A DNA stretch of 64,000 bases from Bemisia tabaci (GCF_918797505.1 NC_092795.1:58130916-58194915); one strand, 5' to 3'. Positions 43,904 through 54,913 are shown, numbered from the stretch's first letter. The notes: generated by a model from the letters alone, not told the origin. Numbers and translations: made by a program.

Positions 43904-44164
43904 GAATGGGACCGAGTTTAACAGAAAGGAACCAAGCCACATTAGCGATTGCCAAGGTTAACTGGGCAATTAAATTTTTGACGAGAGAACGGTTGTTCGG
44001 ATTGCTTTGAAAATTTTAAGGAATTTGCTTCGCACCACGGAGAATTTTCACTGAAATTTGCACGAAAATCCACACAACCGTTTTCATGTAAAAAATTAAA
44101 TTGCCCAATTAAATTTGGCAATAGCTGATGTGGCTTGGTTCCTTTCTGTTTAACGCGGTCCAAT
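43904..44164. mobile_element. TTGGACC-family fold-back MITE
   Basis: Left GGGACCGAGTTTAACAGAAA, GGAACCAAGCCACATTAGC; right GCTGATGTGGCTTGGTTCC, TAACGCGGTCCAATGA. Inner AAAACGGTTGTGTGG-type arms also pair. Confidence 0.9.
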
Positions 44165-45345
44165 GAAGGGTCCAATAGCGCGTATTTGAATAGGGAGGGC
44201 GCGGACAATGCGGACGGAGCACCCACGTGCGGCGATAGCGGCGGAAGTAGTAGAAATCCGTAAACAAGAGCAAGTGTCAACATGTCAACTCATAAGTTCA
44301 TAACGGAGGAGGGAGCCAAGCTCCGGCGCTTTATTCCTGTAATGAGGTTATAATTCCTCATCAAGTGAATTAAAATGAGCCGAGCATCCTTTGGAACTAA
44401 TTTGTTGAAAAGTTGTCACCGGCGTAGTCGCATTCTCCGCGGAGATTTCCGAGGGCTTTGGGCCACGTCCTCCTACTCCTACTTCTCTCCTCCTTCTCCT
44501 TTTTGGAAGCTCGCCAAAAGGCTCCTCGCTGTTCCTCACTCCGTATTCCGTGACCCCGTCATGAATTCCTCCTTTCAGCAATAACGGGTAGCTTCCTCAC
44601 CGCGCCAGTTCCTTCCTTTTTTCTTTTTTTCGAAAATATTTGTACCGTAGCTCTCGCTCCTGGCCCACCCAACATTCGTGCTAAATATATTTTTCATTCG
44701 GTGCATAGCTCCATTTTATAATTGGAATGAAGAAGGAGTTTAATTCGTATGAAAAGAGTCGTTTCTTCGGCGCTCCTGAAATTTTAACCACTGCCGTTGA
44801 AAAAAAATAGCTCTGCTTCCACGTTCCTTTTACTTTTGATTAATGATCGCCAGGAGTAATAAATGTAAACTATACTTTTTCCTCCAACTGCGTATTCTTG
44901 TATTGCAACAACTTCCATGTTGTTTTAATCCCGAATATTGTGAACGATGAGAACTTCCCAATTAGGTAGGTACTGCAACAACTCAGATCCGATGATCTTT
45001 CCATCAATAATCGAAAATCTGTATCGAGGGAAGCTTCGTGGCTGGTGCCGTCTAAACTTTCAACATCCTGTTCATTGAAGATTTTTCTTTCATTTCCTCC
45101 ATTTTTCCTGTATTTATTCATTTAATCATTTAAAAACTTTCTTGCGAATATCAAGTTTATTACAGTCCTGACTCATCTCGCACGGTATACAATTATCTAC
45201 TTTGCCCTGCATCCGAAGGAGCGGAATCGGGGAGATAACTATTCGCACATGGAAGCAAGACTTATTGCCCAGCCGACTTTTTGAAGGCGCTTCTTTTACT
45301 TACCTGTTTCTCTGGGTTTTAAGAATAAAATTTTCTCACTGTGTA
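44165..45345. other. Non-coding stretch
   Basis: A CT-rich tract (44465-44510) is open on both strands. No gene recognised. Confidence 0.4.
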
Positions 45346-45583
45346 CACTGAGAAAAAACTATGGCTTATAAACCTATTAGAGGTAAATATGGAACACCAC
45401 TAATAGTAGTACCTCTACATATAATAATAGCACATATACCTTAGTTATGGTACGGGGTACCTTAATTAGGTACAGAGACCTTAGTATGGTTCACAGACCG
45501 AGAATCATTAGTTTATTTACGACTATTATAGGTGTTCCATATTTACCTCTAATAGGTTTATAAACCATAGTTTTTTCTCAGTG
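45346..45583. mobile_element. CACTG-family fold-back (CTATGG interior)
   Basis: Ends CACTGAGAAAAAACTATGG and CCATAGTTTTTTCTCAGTG with TA on both sides. The arms stay complementary for over 60 bases (AACCTATTAGAGGTAAATAT and complement). Centre has repeated TAGTAGTACC/GGTAC motifs. Nearly uneroded. Confidence 0.95.
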
Positions 45584-46140
45584 TAGGAGCTTACACTTTT
45601 AAGCGGCAGCATCATTACTATTAGAACATCGGCCGCTGCACCGGAGAGCAGCGCTATTCAAATTCCCTCCCGGAAGGTGTATAACACGTCCAAATGGACG
45701 AGAACAAACACGGCTTAAATTTCAGCGCTTGTTATCTCAATCTCGAAACGGGCGGCGCGGCGGCGGTGGATGGCAAAGAAGGATAAGTATGATGAATATT
45801 CATGTGTCATGTGGGCGCAGGCGCAGACCGGGCAGGATGAGCGAATGAGGAGCGAGAAAAGTTGCAGCGCCATGCCGCGATGAGGCTGGAAGTGGGCCGA
45901 ACAAGCGGGGAATCAGAATCAGAGCTAATCGGAAGATAACAGGCCTACCAACATCCAACGAGCCTACCTAAATAATATCAACAGATGACTTGTAAGAGCT
46001 GTAATCATGATGGTCTGCGCCGCCGCCGTGCCCCTTCCTGCCCGCCTCGCGGCCCTCGAATCGGCTCTGATGAGTCAGGATCAGCAATTTCCCCGCCTCA
46101 GCATCGCCCAGGATCTGGCATAGGTGTCGCCATGCAAGGG
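45584..46140. other. Non-coding stretch
   Basis: A CpG-rich patch is at 46015-46060. No exon recognised. Confidence 0.35.
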
Positions 46141-46337
46141 TACAGCGGGCTGATTGTTGAAACTGATAGACAAAGTGATAGGTGAAGAACACATACGGAG
46201 TATGGATCTATCCTATTGGTTAAAAAGGGTAGTTCTTATAGACTAAGAGAGCAAAGAAAGGACTAACTAAAGGGTCTCTCGTGAGTTGCTGTTAGCAAGT
46301 CTATCACTTACTCCACTCTTTTTCACTGTTTGCACAA
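46141..46337. mobile_element. GGGCTGATT-family MITE, right end missing
   Basis: GCGGGCTGATTGTTGAAACT, GATAGACAAAG and ATCTATCCTATTGGTTAAAA match the family left half. The right arm is absent both before and after the TTGGACC element that follows. Confidence 0.75.
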
Positions 46338-46594
46338 TTGGACCGCGTTAAACAGAAAGGAACCAAGCCACACCAGCTATTGCCAAATTTAATCGGGCGA
46401 TTTAATTTTTTACATGAAAACGGTTGTGCGGATTTCTGTGCAAATCTCAGTGAATTTTTTCCATAATACAAAGCAAATTCCTTAAAATTTGCAAAGGAAT
46501 CTGCACAGGCGTTTTTTCGTAAAATATGTAATTTCCCTGTTAAATTTGGCAATAGCTGATGTGGCTTGGTTCCTTTCTGTTTAACGCGGTCCAA
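46338..46594. mobile_element. TTGGACC-family fold-back MITE, well preserved
   Basis: TTGGACCGCGTTAAACAGAA and its complement TTCTGTTTAACGCGGTCCAA terminate it. The whole element folds on itself except a short centre near 46450-46500. Confidence 0.95.
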
Positions 46595-46807
46595 TTGTCC
46601 TTCCTTTCGGTTGTGACGCAGCCTCAAAAAAAATTAGCTTACATATTCGAAAGCTGATCAAGACGTGTAAATTCGCAGATTTAGCCCCTTTCTTTAAGAA
46701 TATCTGAAGTATTGTTGGATTCTGCGGAAATTCGTTTTAGCCCCAGAAGTACCATTCGGATGACCACCGTCAATAGATTTTGTCGTAGAACTAAAGCAAT
46801 TTGCTAT
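46595..46807. other. Non-coding stretch
   Basis: Ends with TTTGCTAT, the left target duplication of the hAT element. Confidence 0.35.
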
Positions 46808-47679
46808 CAGGGCCGGATTAAGGGGGTGGCTACATGGGCCGCGGCCCATGGCGGCAAATCTAGGGGGCGGCAAATTTTGCAATTTTTTTAAATGTAGGTA
46901 TAAAAAAAAGCGGATTTAGGAAAAAAAATACAATCGAGAAAAGGCTACAAAATCTCTCATTTCCTGAGAGAATAGTAATTTCTAATTTTGTCGTCTTTCG
47001 GTGATACAAGAGACAGCACCTTTATTTAGTCGAGTTAAGAAAGAAACCAAACTTACAATTTGGCCTGGAACGGCGCGACTTAGGGAGAAATGATGACGAG
47101 GAATTGAGATGAAAAGGAGAAGCCCTCGGCGCGGCAATCGGCATGTAACACACATTAGCGCCTGCAAGACTGCACGAATACTTCACGCATTGCATCAAAC
47201 ACAGTGCGGACATTGTGGTCCGCGTGAAACGGATAGCGCCTACAAGAATGCATGAATACTTCACGCATTGCGCCAAACACAGTGCGGTCAGCGTGAAACG
47301 CATAGCGCCTACAAGACTGCGTGAATACTTCACGCACTGCGCCAAACACGGTGCGGTCGGCGCGGCGCGGCGGCGGAAGTTAAAATCATTAAACCAAATT
47401 TTGTGGTTGTTCTTTCATAATTTTTTCGTTCATTTCTTATGAATGGAAGGCCTTGTCCATTACGAAACTTGACTTTCGCGCAAAGCTCTGTGACCTTTTG
47501 CTAGTGTTGACAGCGGGGCTTTCCCAAAAAACGTGTTCAACACGAGTTAACGCGTCTTATGCACCCCTCCCCCGCTGGCACGTTCACTTTCTGGTTTTTA
47601 TTGATGTTTCAAAACGAATGAGAAGGGGGCGGCAAAAAACAGGCGGCCCATGGGCGGCAAGTAGGAAAATCCAGCCCTG
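46808..47679 (+). mobile_element. CAGGGC-hAT non-autonomous element, copy 2
   Basis: Ends CAGGGCCGGATTAAGGGGG and GGAAAATCCAGCCCTG. An exact 8-bp duplication, TTTGCTAT, flanks it (46800-46807, 47680-47687). It carries the tandem units (47157-47360) seen inverted in copy 1 and lacks the 276-bp insertion of copy 1. Confidence 0.96.
47157..47360 (-). repeat. Three tandem units of about 71-77 bp
   Basis: Each unit contains GCGCCT(G/A)CAAGA, AATACTTCACGC and TGCG/TGCATCAAACAC, starting at about 47159, 47236 and 47307. Inverted relative to 30690-30925, as expected from the element orientations. Confidence 0.92.
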
Positions 47680-47937
47680 TTTGCTATGCTTCTTTTTATC
47701 ATTTTTTACCTAAGTGGCCAATTTTGTCTTTGTCCTTCCTCCTTTCTCTACCTCTCATCCTCTGTCCATCCCTTTTTATGGATCGACAGATGTTCCACTG
47801 TATCCCGACTGGACCCGCCTAAGTCGGGGTGTCTTTTCCGTTTTTGAAAAAGGAAGAACTTGGACCGTTCTGGCAACGTGATCATTCATGTTCCCCCGAC
47901 TCCGCGATCTCCCGTGATAATTGTACCATATGGTCAC

Positions 47938-48100
47938 CAGTGGCGTGGCGTGAATAATCGATTATCGATATCTCGCCATTTGAAGCTACGGTAAAGAATC
48001 GATTACTATGGTGTTCGCTACGAACACCCTGATAATCGATCTTTTTCATAGGTTTAAATGGCATAACAATCGATTTATCGCAATTCACGCCACGCCACTG
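47938..48100. mobile_element. GGCG-hAT MITE (GCCACGCCACTG subtype)
   Basis: An exact 8-bp duplication, ATGGTCAC, flanks it (47930-47937, 48101-48108). Ends CAGTGGCGTGGCGTGAAT and ATTCACGCCACGCCACTG are near-perfect complements. Central hairpin GGTGTTCG-CTA-CGAACACC at 48010-48028. Confidence 0.97.
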
Positions 48101-48654
48101 ATGGTCACGGTCACTATCTTCGCGTCAGAATGCCTTTCGGGCTCCAGGCAGCCTTACTCTCCGCGCTGGGATTTAATTAGGGGGGATGTGGATGTGGTTT
48201 GTGGCCCTCGAGAAAATGTTCTCTAACGTCAAGATTTTAACTCAGCTTCTGGCGATTGGCACGCGCTTGGCTGTCAGAGTCGAGGGGCTTGGTGGACATG
48301 CCGCATAAGTACAGTTTTTCCCATTTCGAGAAATACGTGTTTAAAGTTTGGAAATTACATGGATCCTCATGGCGGAAATGAAGTTAGAACTGACTTTTTG
48401 ATGCTTAAAAATTGGAATTTGGGTGAAAATGTATCACTGAACTACACTGTTAAAAATCGTTGATTCCGTCCGACGGAAAATCCGGAGTGAGAATGAACAC
48501 GGGAGTGCGGTTCAGCGCGTAGGTGCTGAGACGGGCTGCATGCGTAGTCAAAGCACTCCGCACCGGAGCTGCAGTACGGCCCGGAGTCACGCGCACCTTC
48601 TCTCCCTCGCACTAGCGCTATATACTGTCTCTTCTCCCCTTTAAGCCTACCACT

Positions 48655-49110
48655 CTCAGAATGAAAATGAAAAATTTAAAGAGAAAAAAATAGAAAAAAT
48701 AATAGAATAGTGGAAATAATAGAATAGTCGAAATTATGGTATAACAGAGACAATAGAAAAGAAATAAAATAAAGTAAATCAAATATATGATAAAATGAAG
48801 TCAAAGACTAAATTGAAGTAAATAATTAGAGGGAGCAAGGAGATGAAGAAAAAAATAAAATAAGGGAAACAACTAAATGATGTTAAAGAATAGAATGAAT
48901 TTTAAGAGTAAAGTGAAGTCCAAAAATTATGATGAAGTATTAAAAAGTAAAGGAATGAGAAGTAAATAATTAAAGAAAAAAAAATGAAGTGCTTGAAAAA
49001 ATAAAATAGAGTGAAGAAAAAATAGAGACAACAAGGAAATAAAACAAAGTAAAACGATAAAATATAGTTAAAAAATATAGTAAAGTAAACTAAATACACG
49101 GACAAATCCA
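48655..49110 (+). repeat. Cytosine-poor, A/G/T-rich tract
   Basis: About 450 bases dominated by A with AATAGAA, AAATAAAATA and GTAAAGTAAA-like words and very few C. Looks like a decayed simple repeat inside the 1.1-kb CACTG element. Confidence 0.75.
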
Positions 49111-49182
49111 GGTAGATTGAAAATATCTTAGCGGCCCGTTCAAATCGACGTTAAATACCGTTTCTGCGTCGCACTCGTGCAT

Positions 49183-49256
49183 CGTTCGCTATAGCTCAAT
49201 CGGTAGGGTCGTCGGTGAGTGTTAGGTAGGTCCCGGGTTCAATCCCCAAGGAAGGT
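49183..49256 (+). pseudogene. tRNA-like segment inside the CACTG element
   Basis: TATAGCTCAATCGGTAGGG has A-box character, and CCCGGGTTCAATCCCC has B-box character about 40 bases on. D-stem and acceptor pairing do not close properly, so this is a tRNA-derived or tRNA-mimicking sequence rather than a working tRNA gene. Confidence 0.5.
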
Positions 49257-50317
49257 AGAAAATTTCTAACCTTCAAAATCGGTTAAATCACGCACCAATG
49301 GTTTCATTATTTTATTTTTCATGGTTTCAAAAATTATTTCCACAATTAACCCCTTTCCACCATCCCCTAGCTGCGAACCCCTCAATTTGCGGCTCCCGCG
49401 AATCCGTCCGGCGTCGGAGTGATTTCTATGCGTACGGCACCCAAAATCCGTCCAGCCGATTCTCCGTCGGAGTGACTCCTCGGTCCGGCGAAGTGAGGGC
49501 CCGTTCTTACTCGCGCTTGTGCTGAGTCTCACTCCGTTTTTTTTAACAGTGTAGAGTACCTGTATAGGGAGAGTAGCGACAGATCTGAAACTCCGAAAGT
49601 CCATCAGGCCTTCACCGATGCCTCCGCGAATAAAGTTAGGGCCCAAAAGGGCAGCCAACCTATGAATTTCGAATGTCCAGAGCGATTTACAAATACAATT
49701 GTTACGAACCGTCGTTTAGAAAGCATGTATTTGGCTTACTTTTTCCATAAATTTACTTATTTTTGCGAAAGAACGCTCATTTATGTACATTCTTAGCCAT
49801 CTTGGTTAGAATTGAAATCTGTAGGCTGGCAGTGAAATTTTGTGTGTTAGAAGTTGCTCAGAAGGGTGGCTGCACTTTTGGGCCCTAAGCCCTCCATGAA
49901 CCGATCTGTCGCTACTCTCCCTATACAGGTACTCTACACTGAACATGCATTAAGACTAGTTTCACTTGGTATCATGAATATCTCAATCTTTTGAAAAACC
50001 ACACTTTTGCGCCTTGTCCTCCAAGCCCCTCAGTTGAATACACCCCGCATGTTACAATATCCATGCAGGAAGACTGCACTTGAATCGGCTGTTTTCAAAA
50101 TGGAACAAGTCCATTTTTGCATGAGCCTCGGCTTGCATAAAATGACATGCTAGCTAAGACTCATCGAGCAATGGACCTGGTCCCTTTTAAAAACAACTGA
50201 TTCACTTGTCTTGATTTGAAAATATCAAGGCAAAAATAACGGAAACTTATTTTTTGTGTAGGAATCTTCGATTTGCTTTTTCTTGTCTTTCCCTCACATA
50301 AATTCTTTTACTTGCTC

Positions 50318-50880
50318 TTAACCCTAGTCTGCCTGAGTGGGGTCAGATTGACCCCACGGGAGTTTCAACTCTTTGCCATTTCTCGTGGTATGCACACAAT
50401 TTTTTTTCCTTCACAAATAGCTCTATAAAAACATCTAGGAACACGATTTTGAAGGGGGGGAAAAAAAATGTGCATGAGAGATCAAAAAATTCACGAGTAC
50501 CTCTAGAAAGCCTGACCGGGGTCAAATATCCTTATAACATATATTTTACCATTTAGCATCACAAAAGCTTACTTTGAAGATGTATTCATTTTTCTCTTCT
50601 TAATAATTTTCAGAAACTTATAAAACAAGCAAAATTTTTCAGATTTTTTTCGTTTTCAGTATTTAGTAGCCCTATGATTTTTTTTTCTCATACTGAGAAC
50701 AACATGGCAACATGTGTATGATAAAATGGTTGCATACCCTGCACCGTGTTTTTTAAAACTTAGATATGCTTTATGGTTAAGGCCTGTAAGGTTAGTGCAC
50801 TGATATTAACTAAAAACATGAAAAAAACATAGCTAACTAATTGATCTTCAGCTGGGGTCAAATTGACCCCGCTCAGGCTT
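50318..50880. mobile_element. piggyBac-like element, right end eroded
   Basis: TTAACCCTAGTCTGCCTGAG at the left, followed by GGGGTCAGATTGACCCC. The right side has the complement block GGGGTCAAATTGACCCC and GCTCAGGC, then loses similarity, with no terminal GGGTTAA. A third GGGGTCAAAT is at 50517-50526. The TTAA-CCCT end fits piggyBac-type MITEs; the right boundary is approximate. Confidence 0.65.
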
Positions 50881-53100
50881 TCTTGTTGGTTCAAAGTACA
50901 TTTGCTTTTTTGAAACCCCCCGCACCCAATCGTTGTACCAACCCCTTCGATGTTCTATTCTCTCCTGTAATTCGTCCAATGGTAAAAAAAACGAAAATCA
51001 GCAATTGAATCAAGCCGAAGAGAAAGCGTGTAATTTGAATTTCTTGCATGATTACTCAACCAGCATACCTCAATTTGGCGTCTTTCTTTGTCTCTCTCTT
51101 ATCTCGATTAGACCTCTGCTCTTTGCCTGTACATTTTTTTTGAATAAGAAGCTCCTTGTTTGCCTCGCATTTTGACGTTCCTCTCCCTATAATTTTCACT
51201 TCAGCTGAGTCGACGAAAATCGTGACTTCGGTTCAGCCGCCTGAGTCTGAGAAAGCGCTGCATTGCAACGAGAATATTTTATTACGACCTTTGTTCGGTT
51301 CTTTTTAAGCTGTATGAATCCTTCCTTACAATGCTAGCTCGACAGCTCTTATTTATTTTGGAAAGTTCGATTCGAGGGGAAGGAGTCGGTGGCATCCGAA
51401 GGTCTTTGAGAGACATAATTTATTTAGTCACCATGGTCTGTGGCAAATAAATTAAGCAGTCTTCTTTGAATGTGCTCTCAAATAAATGTCGATTATTGTT
51501 GGTCAAAACTGCAATAGAACGATTGGTGACGCGTGCAATAAAATTTGCACTTTCCACGTCACACCTTCGGAATAATACGAATTTCAGTATTGGGTTCATT
51601 TTAGGGGGGTTGATCTTTTATTTCCGGCTTGTCGGTACGGTTTTTTGTATGACTCTCGAAACTTTTGCGAACTCGTGCTAAAAATATTTACTACAATTCA
51701 AGTAGTTTCTCGTCGTAGATGCTTTCATAATTTTCTTCGTAATCATGAAAAGAAGTTTATGGCACTATCCTGATACTCTTTCTTGATTAATTGCTGCTGA
51801 CAAAATTAACAAAAAATGTGACTTTCTCCATCTTTTCTTCAATTTTATTCACGAATAATTATGATCAAAATCATAACTATGCTTTATACATTTGACTTTT
51901 CTTGTAGCTGCAACAGGCAACACAGATATACCTTGACTAAATTGTAATTCAAATCAAGTAAAATAAAAATAAAAATGAAAGTTCCTAACTGGGTTATGTT
52001 TTACAACAAGGAAACACTATTACCGGCTCATCCTCAAAGTTTCCGACAGCATCAGGAAACTAAGGGCAAGGCACTAAGTAAATTGATTTTTTTTCTTTTT
52101 TCAATTTATGTAGAATTAGCCGAAATTTAACAGATTTTTTCGCAAAATTTGATCAAACTCATCGTCGAAAAGTGCATACAAATTATCAAGAGGTAGGAGA
52201 GCAGAAAATGTTTTTAAAATGGACCAAAAATAATATTTTCGTGGTCCCACTCATTATCTCAAGGGTCCAAGGGAGCACAACGCTTTTTAATAGATCATCT
52301 TATCAGTAGCACGTCTCGCACAAAATATCCGTTCCCTGCACCAAGTGGAGCTTTGCGAAATGGACCGGTCTCTTTTCTTTAACACCATCCTAAATTCTTG
52401 CACGCCTCTTTCTCTAATTAGGAATGATGCTCGTAAGCCCTTGGTCGGTCTAAATGACCAGTCAGTTACAGTCTCTTCAAATGCCGCCGAAGGCTTTTAA
52501 GGAGTACATCCTCTTTCGTAAGAATGTCCAACAATGCAGTAGAAAGATAAAAGGGGCAACCCAAATTATGGGGAAGAAGATTCGATCCGAACTTTGATGG
52601 CCGAATCCGGAGATCAAGAAGATTGGTGGGGTTTTTTAAGTCGGAGATACCCAGTCTGAGCACGTTCGAACACAATTGTCGGGCACAGACTCGCCAGTGC
52701 CAACATAACAGATGAAACCTGCGAACCGGAGGCTCTTACCCCGCAAGTTGCCAACTTGCCATCTTGAGTCACAGGGGTAGAATTTACCCGCAAAATTCCA
52801 GCTCCGTGAAAAACATCACGAATGCATAAGTTGCACTCGCCAATTGGTGTGAGGGAGCGCTTTATCAAGGGGTGCCTAATGCTTTCAAGTACGCTTATTC
52901 TTATTCAACAAGGAAATTCAACAGTGGTTGCTGTATGGATGTGTACCCTGATTCTGAAAAGTATATACCCTGTTTCACGAAAGTATACGTACCCTTGTCA
53001 TACGCCTGCGCAGTAGCAGATGAGAAAGGCAAATTTATCTGAAACGGGGTTTTCAGGAGTATAGAAGCTGTAAAAAAGAGCTTGATACCTCCCCATAGAT
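50881..53100. other. Non-coding stretch, about 2.2 kb
   Basis: The largest stretch without a recognised element after 1753-4752. AT-rich; frames up to 84 codons have no signature. AAGTATATACCCTGTTTCAC with AAGTATACGTACCC (52959-52995) is a small imperfect repeat. Confidence 0.45.
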
Positions 53101-53352
53101 CGTCACCTCCCGGCCGAAGTATCACAAGCGTCATGCAACGTTTAAAAATTTCCGCCACCATTCTATTTTTTTACAGAGAAATTGTTCAACGAAGCTGGCC
53201 GAAAATTTCCCTGTATTTTTTTTGTGCTGCCGATAAAATTCAGTAAAATTTTCTAACTGATTCATCAGACAATATCTCTGCAAAAAATAAAATGGCGGCG
53301 GAAATTTTGAAATGTCGCATGGCGCTGGTGATACTTTGGCCGGAAGGTGACG
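53101..53352. mobile_element. Fold-back MITE with CGTCACC ends
   Basis: CGTCACCTCCCGGCCGAAGT, ATCAC at the left pairs with GTGATACTTTGGCCGGAAGG, TGACG at the right. Inner AATTTCCGCCACCATTCTAT also pairs with ATAAAATGGCGGCGGAAATT. AGAT on both sides suggests a 4-bp duplication. Confidence 0.88.
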
Positions 53353-54042
53353 AGATATATCTCTAATGAATTCCTCCATCTGGCCGAACGTTGGATTTCC
53401 AAAATTTTTTATGAGCTTCCGAATTTCCTCCTGGACCTTTGTGATAAGACGAAGAGAACTCTTTTTGAAATTGTAACAGCTCTCCAGCTCTGAAAATCAT
53501 GCTCCTGGATTCAAGTTTTATTTTCGTAAAACGTGGCAACGCTGGAAGTATATTTCCAAAAAAAGGAACGGTCCGAGTCCCCCCAAACCGCGCTGTATTC
53601 CCCCTTTCTCCCACACCTTCCACGCATTTCTCCACGAATTTAATTCATCGGCTTTTCATTTTTATTGTCGGAGAGATTATTCTAGTTTATTTATTAATCT
53701 CATACTTTTTTCCCAGTCGCACTTACACGGATTCGGACGAGGCTGTCGCGCAAGTGTAACGTGTCAAATTCTTGTGGCCAAGGTCCGGGTATTTTCGAAT
53801 CGGCTACGTCACACCCAGCAGATCCGAGGAGAAAAATATTTGTGTTCTTGTGTTACTTTTGGTTGATATAGGAAGTGAAACACAAACCAACCCTAATTTT
53901 GTGTTGACTTAGGTACAGTTTGCAGTGAATTTAGCTCCGAAAACACTGGAGAGACCGGGAAACCCCAGAGTCGAACGAAGGTTTGGGTTATTTTGTTTTA
54001 CTAAAACCCATATTAACACAACATGTCGGTTACTCTCTCTTA
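53353..54042. other. Non-coding stretch
   Basis: Nothing recognised; ends in TA, target of the next element. Confidence 0.35.
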
Positions 54043-54287
54043 CACTGGAAAAAAAACACATTGGATCTAGAGTCCAGACTCTTAAAAACATCGACAAGAA
54101 AAAATACTCTTGATTCAATCAGATTTAAGCTTAAATCAAGAACCAAACCTCTTAATTTGAGCGGATTTCCTTTTCATTTAAGCTTAAATCTGATTGAATC
54201 AAGATTATTTTTTCTTGTCAATGTTTTCAAGAGTCTGGACTCTTGATCTACTTAATGTGTTTTTTTTTTTTTGTTTTTTTCCCAGTG
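54043..54287. mobile_element. CACTG-family fold-back (CTAGAGTCC subtype)
   Basis: Ends CACTGGAAAAAAAACACATT and TTTTTTTCCCAGTG with TA on both sides (54041-54042, 54288-54289). The interior (CTTGATTCAATCAGATTTAA, CTTAATTTGAGCGGATTTCC) is closest to 13517-13750. Confidence 0.94.
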
Positions 54288-54420
54288 TACCGTGTGGATT
54301 TTAGTGGTGAATTTTCCACAGAACATATTCCAAGCCTAGTTTTAGTTGAAATCACTAATATCTTATTTTTTTTTTTTCAATAACTTCTCTCTTGCGCCTT
54401 GTTTTCCCACGCCCCTCAAC
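54288..54420. mobile_element. TGAGGGG-family half element
   Basis: GTGAATTTTCCACAGAACAT, AAGCCTAGTTTTAGTTG and TTGCGCCTTGTTTTCCCACG, then CCCCTCAA, match the right half of 38385-38634. No left half is seen on the other side of the CACTG element. Confidence 0.75.
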
Positions 54421-54913
54421 TCCATCGGTCTCGAAGCCCTTATTTCCGGCGCATTCGAAAATCAGAAATCACACTTAGAAGCGTAGGAATTTTCCGAGTG
54501 AAAATCCTCGGATTTTAGCCGGGAAAAGCGAGTTTCTGTCGTGTTAGCGACGTCGAGTTCCTCCCCGGTCATGTGAAAGTGAACCCGAACGCAACGCAAC
54601 GGAGCGAAGCCCATCGAGTGCAGACGCATCATTTATTCCCTGATTTATTCACGCCAGGAAAATGGTGTAAATCTGGATCGCTCCGCGGTGTCGCCCTCTC
54701 GCCGTTGTCAACGTGCGGAAGCTCGAGCTTAAAAAAGTTGGGAAGCGCGCGCGGTCGGCGAGTCTGGTTTTCTTGGTCGTCGCGTCTCGAAATTTCGCAC
54801 AGCTCACTGCTTCCTCTGATTTTCCTTATTTCTGCTCCCATTTTATCCTCTCGCACCTCCCGCAGCCGGGAACCCGGGATGTAGTATCATAAAAACGATG
54901 GAATGTGCGCGGT
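54421..54913. other. Non-coding stretch, CpG-rich
   Basis: CpG-rich between 54540 and 54800; the 103-codon frame at 54573-54884 is Ser/Arg-rich and overlaps an opposing frame, with no known motif. Confidence 0.4.

Larger units (their letters stand above)
48445..49551. mobile_element. CACTG-family element, 1.1 kb, innermost insertion
   Basis: Ends CACTGTTAAAAATCG and CGTTTTTTTTAACAGTG with TA on both sides (48443-48444, 49552-49553). Subterminal CGGAGTGAGAATGAA resembles the complement of CTCACTCCG near the right end. It holds a cytosine-poor tract and a tRNA-like segment; no transposase recognised. Confidence 0.88.
48443..49936. mobile_element. hAT-type MITE (TAGAGTACC ends), itself interrupted
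   Basis: An exact 8-bp duplication, CACTGAAC, flanks it (48435-48442, 49937-49944). The two TA bases at 48443-48444 are the original left end; the rest resumes at 49552-49936. The terminal inverted repeat is perfect for 34 bases (49552-49585 with 49903-49936), starting TAGAGTACCTGTATAGGGAG. Confidence 0.93.
48282..50031. mobile_element. TGAGGGG-family MITE, host of a double insertion
   Basis: Left part GAGGGGCTTGGTGGACATGC to about 48434; right part CATGCATTAAGACTAGTTTC through GCGCCTTGTCCTCCAAGCCC, then CTC. Together they make one normal-sized element once the 1.5-kb insertion and one target copy are set aside. Confidence 0.92.

Noticed and set aside
45290..45330. ACAG|GTAAGTA on the minus strand as a third recursive splice site
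   Set aside because: The bases before it on that strand are purine-rich (CCCAGAGAAACAG), so the 3' splice-site half is missing. It could be an ordinary 5' splice site at most.
46304..46627. Similar peptides at 43942-44283, 46304-46627 and 60609-60854
   Set aside because: These are translations of TTGGACC-family arms; the shared residues follow the DNA repeat.
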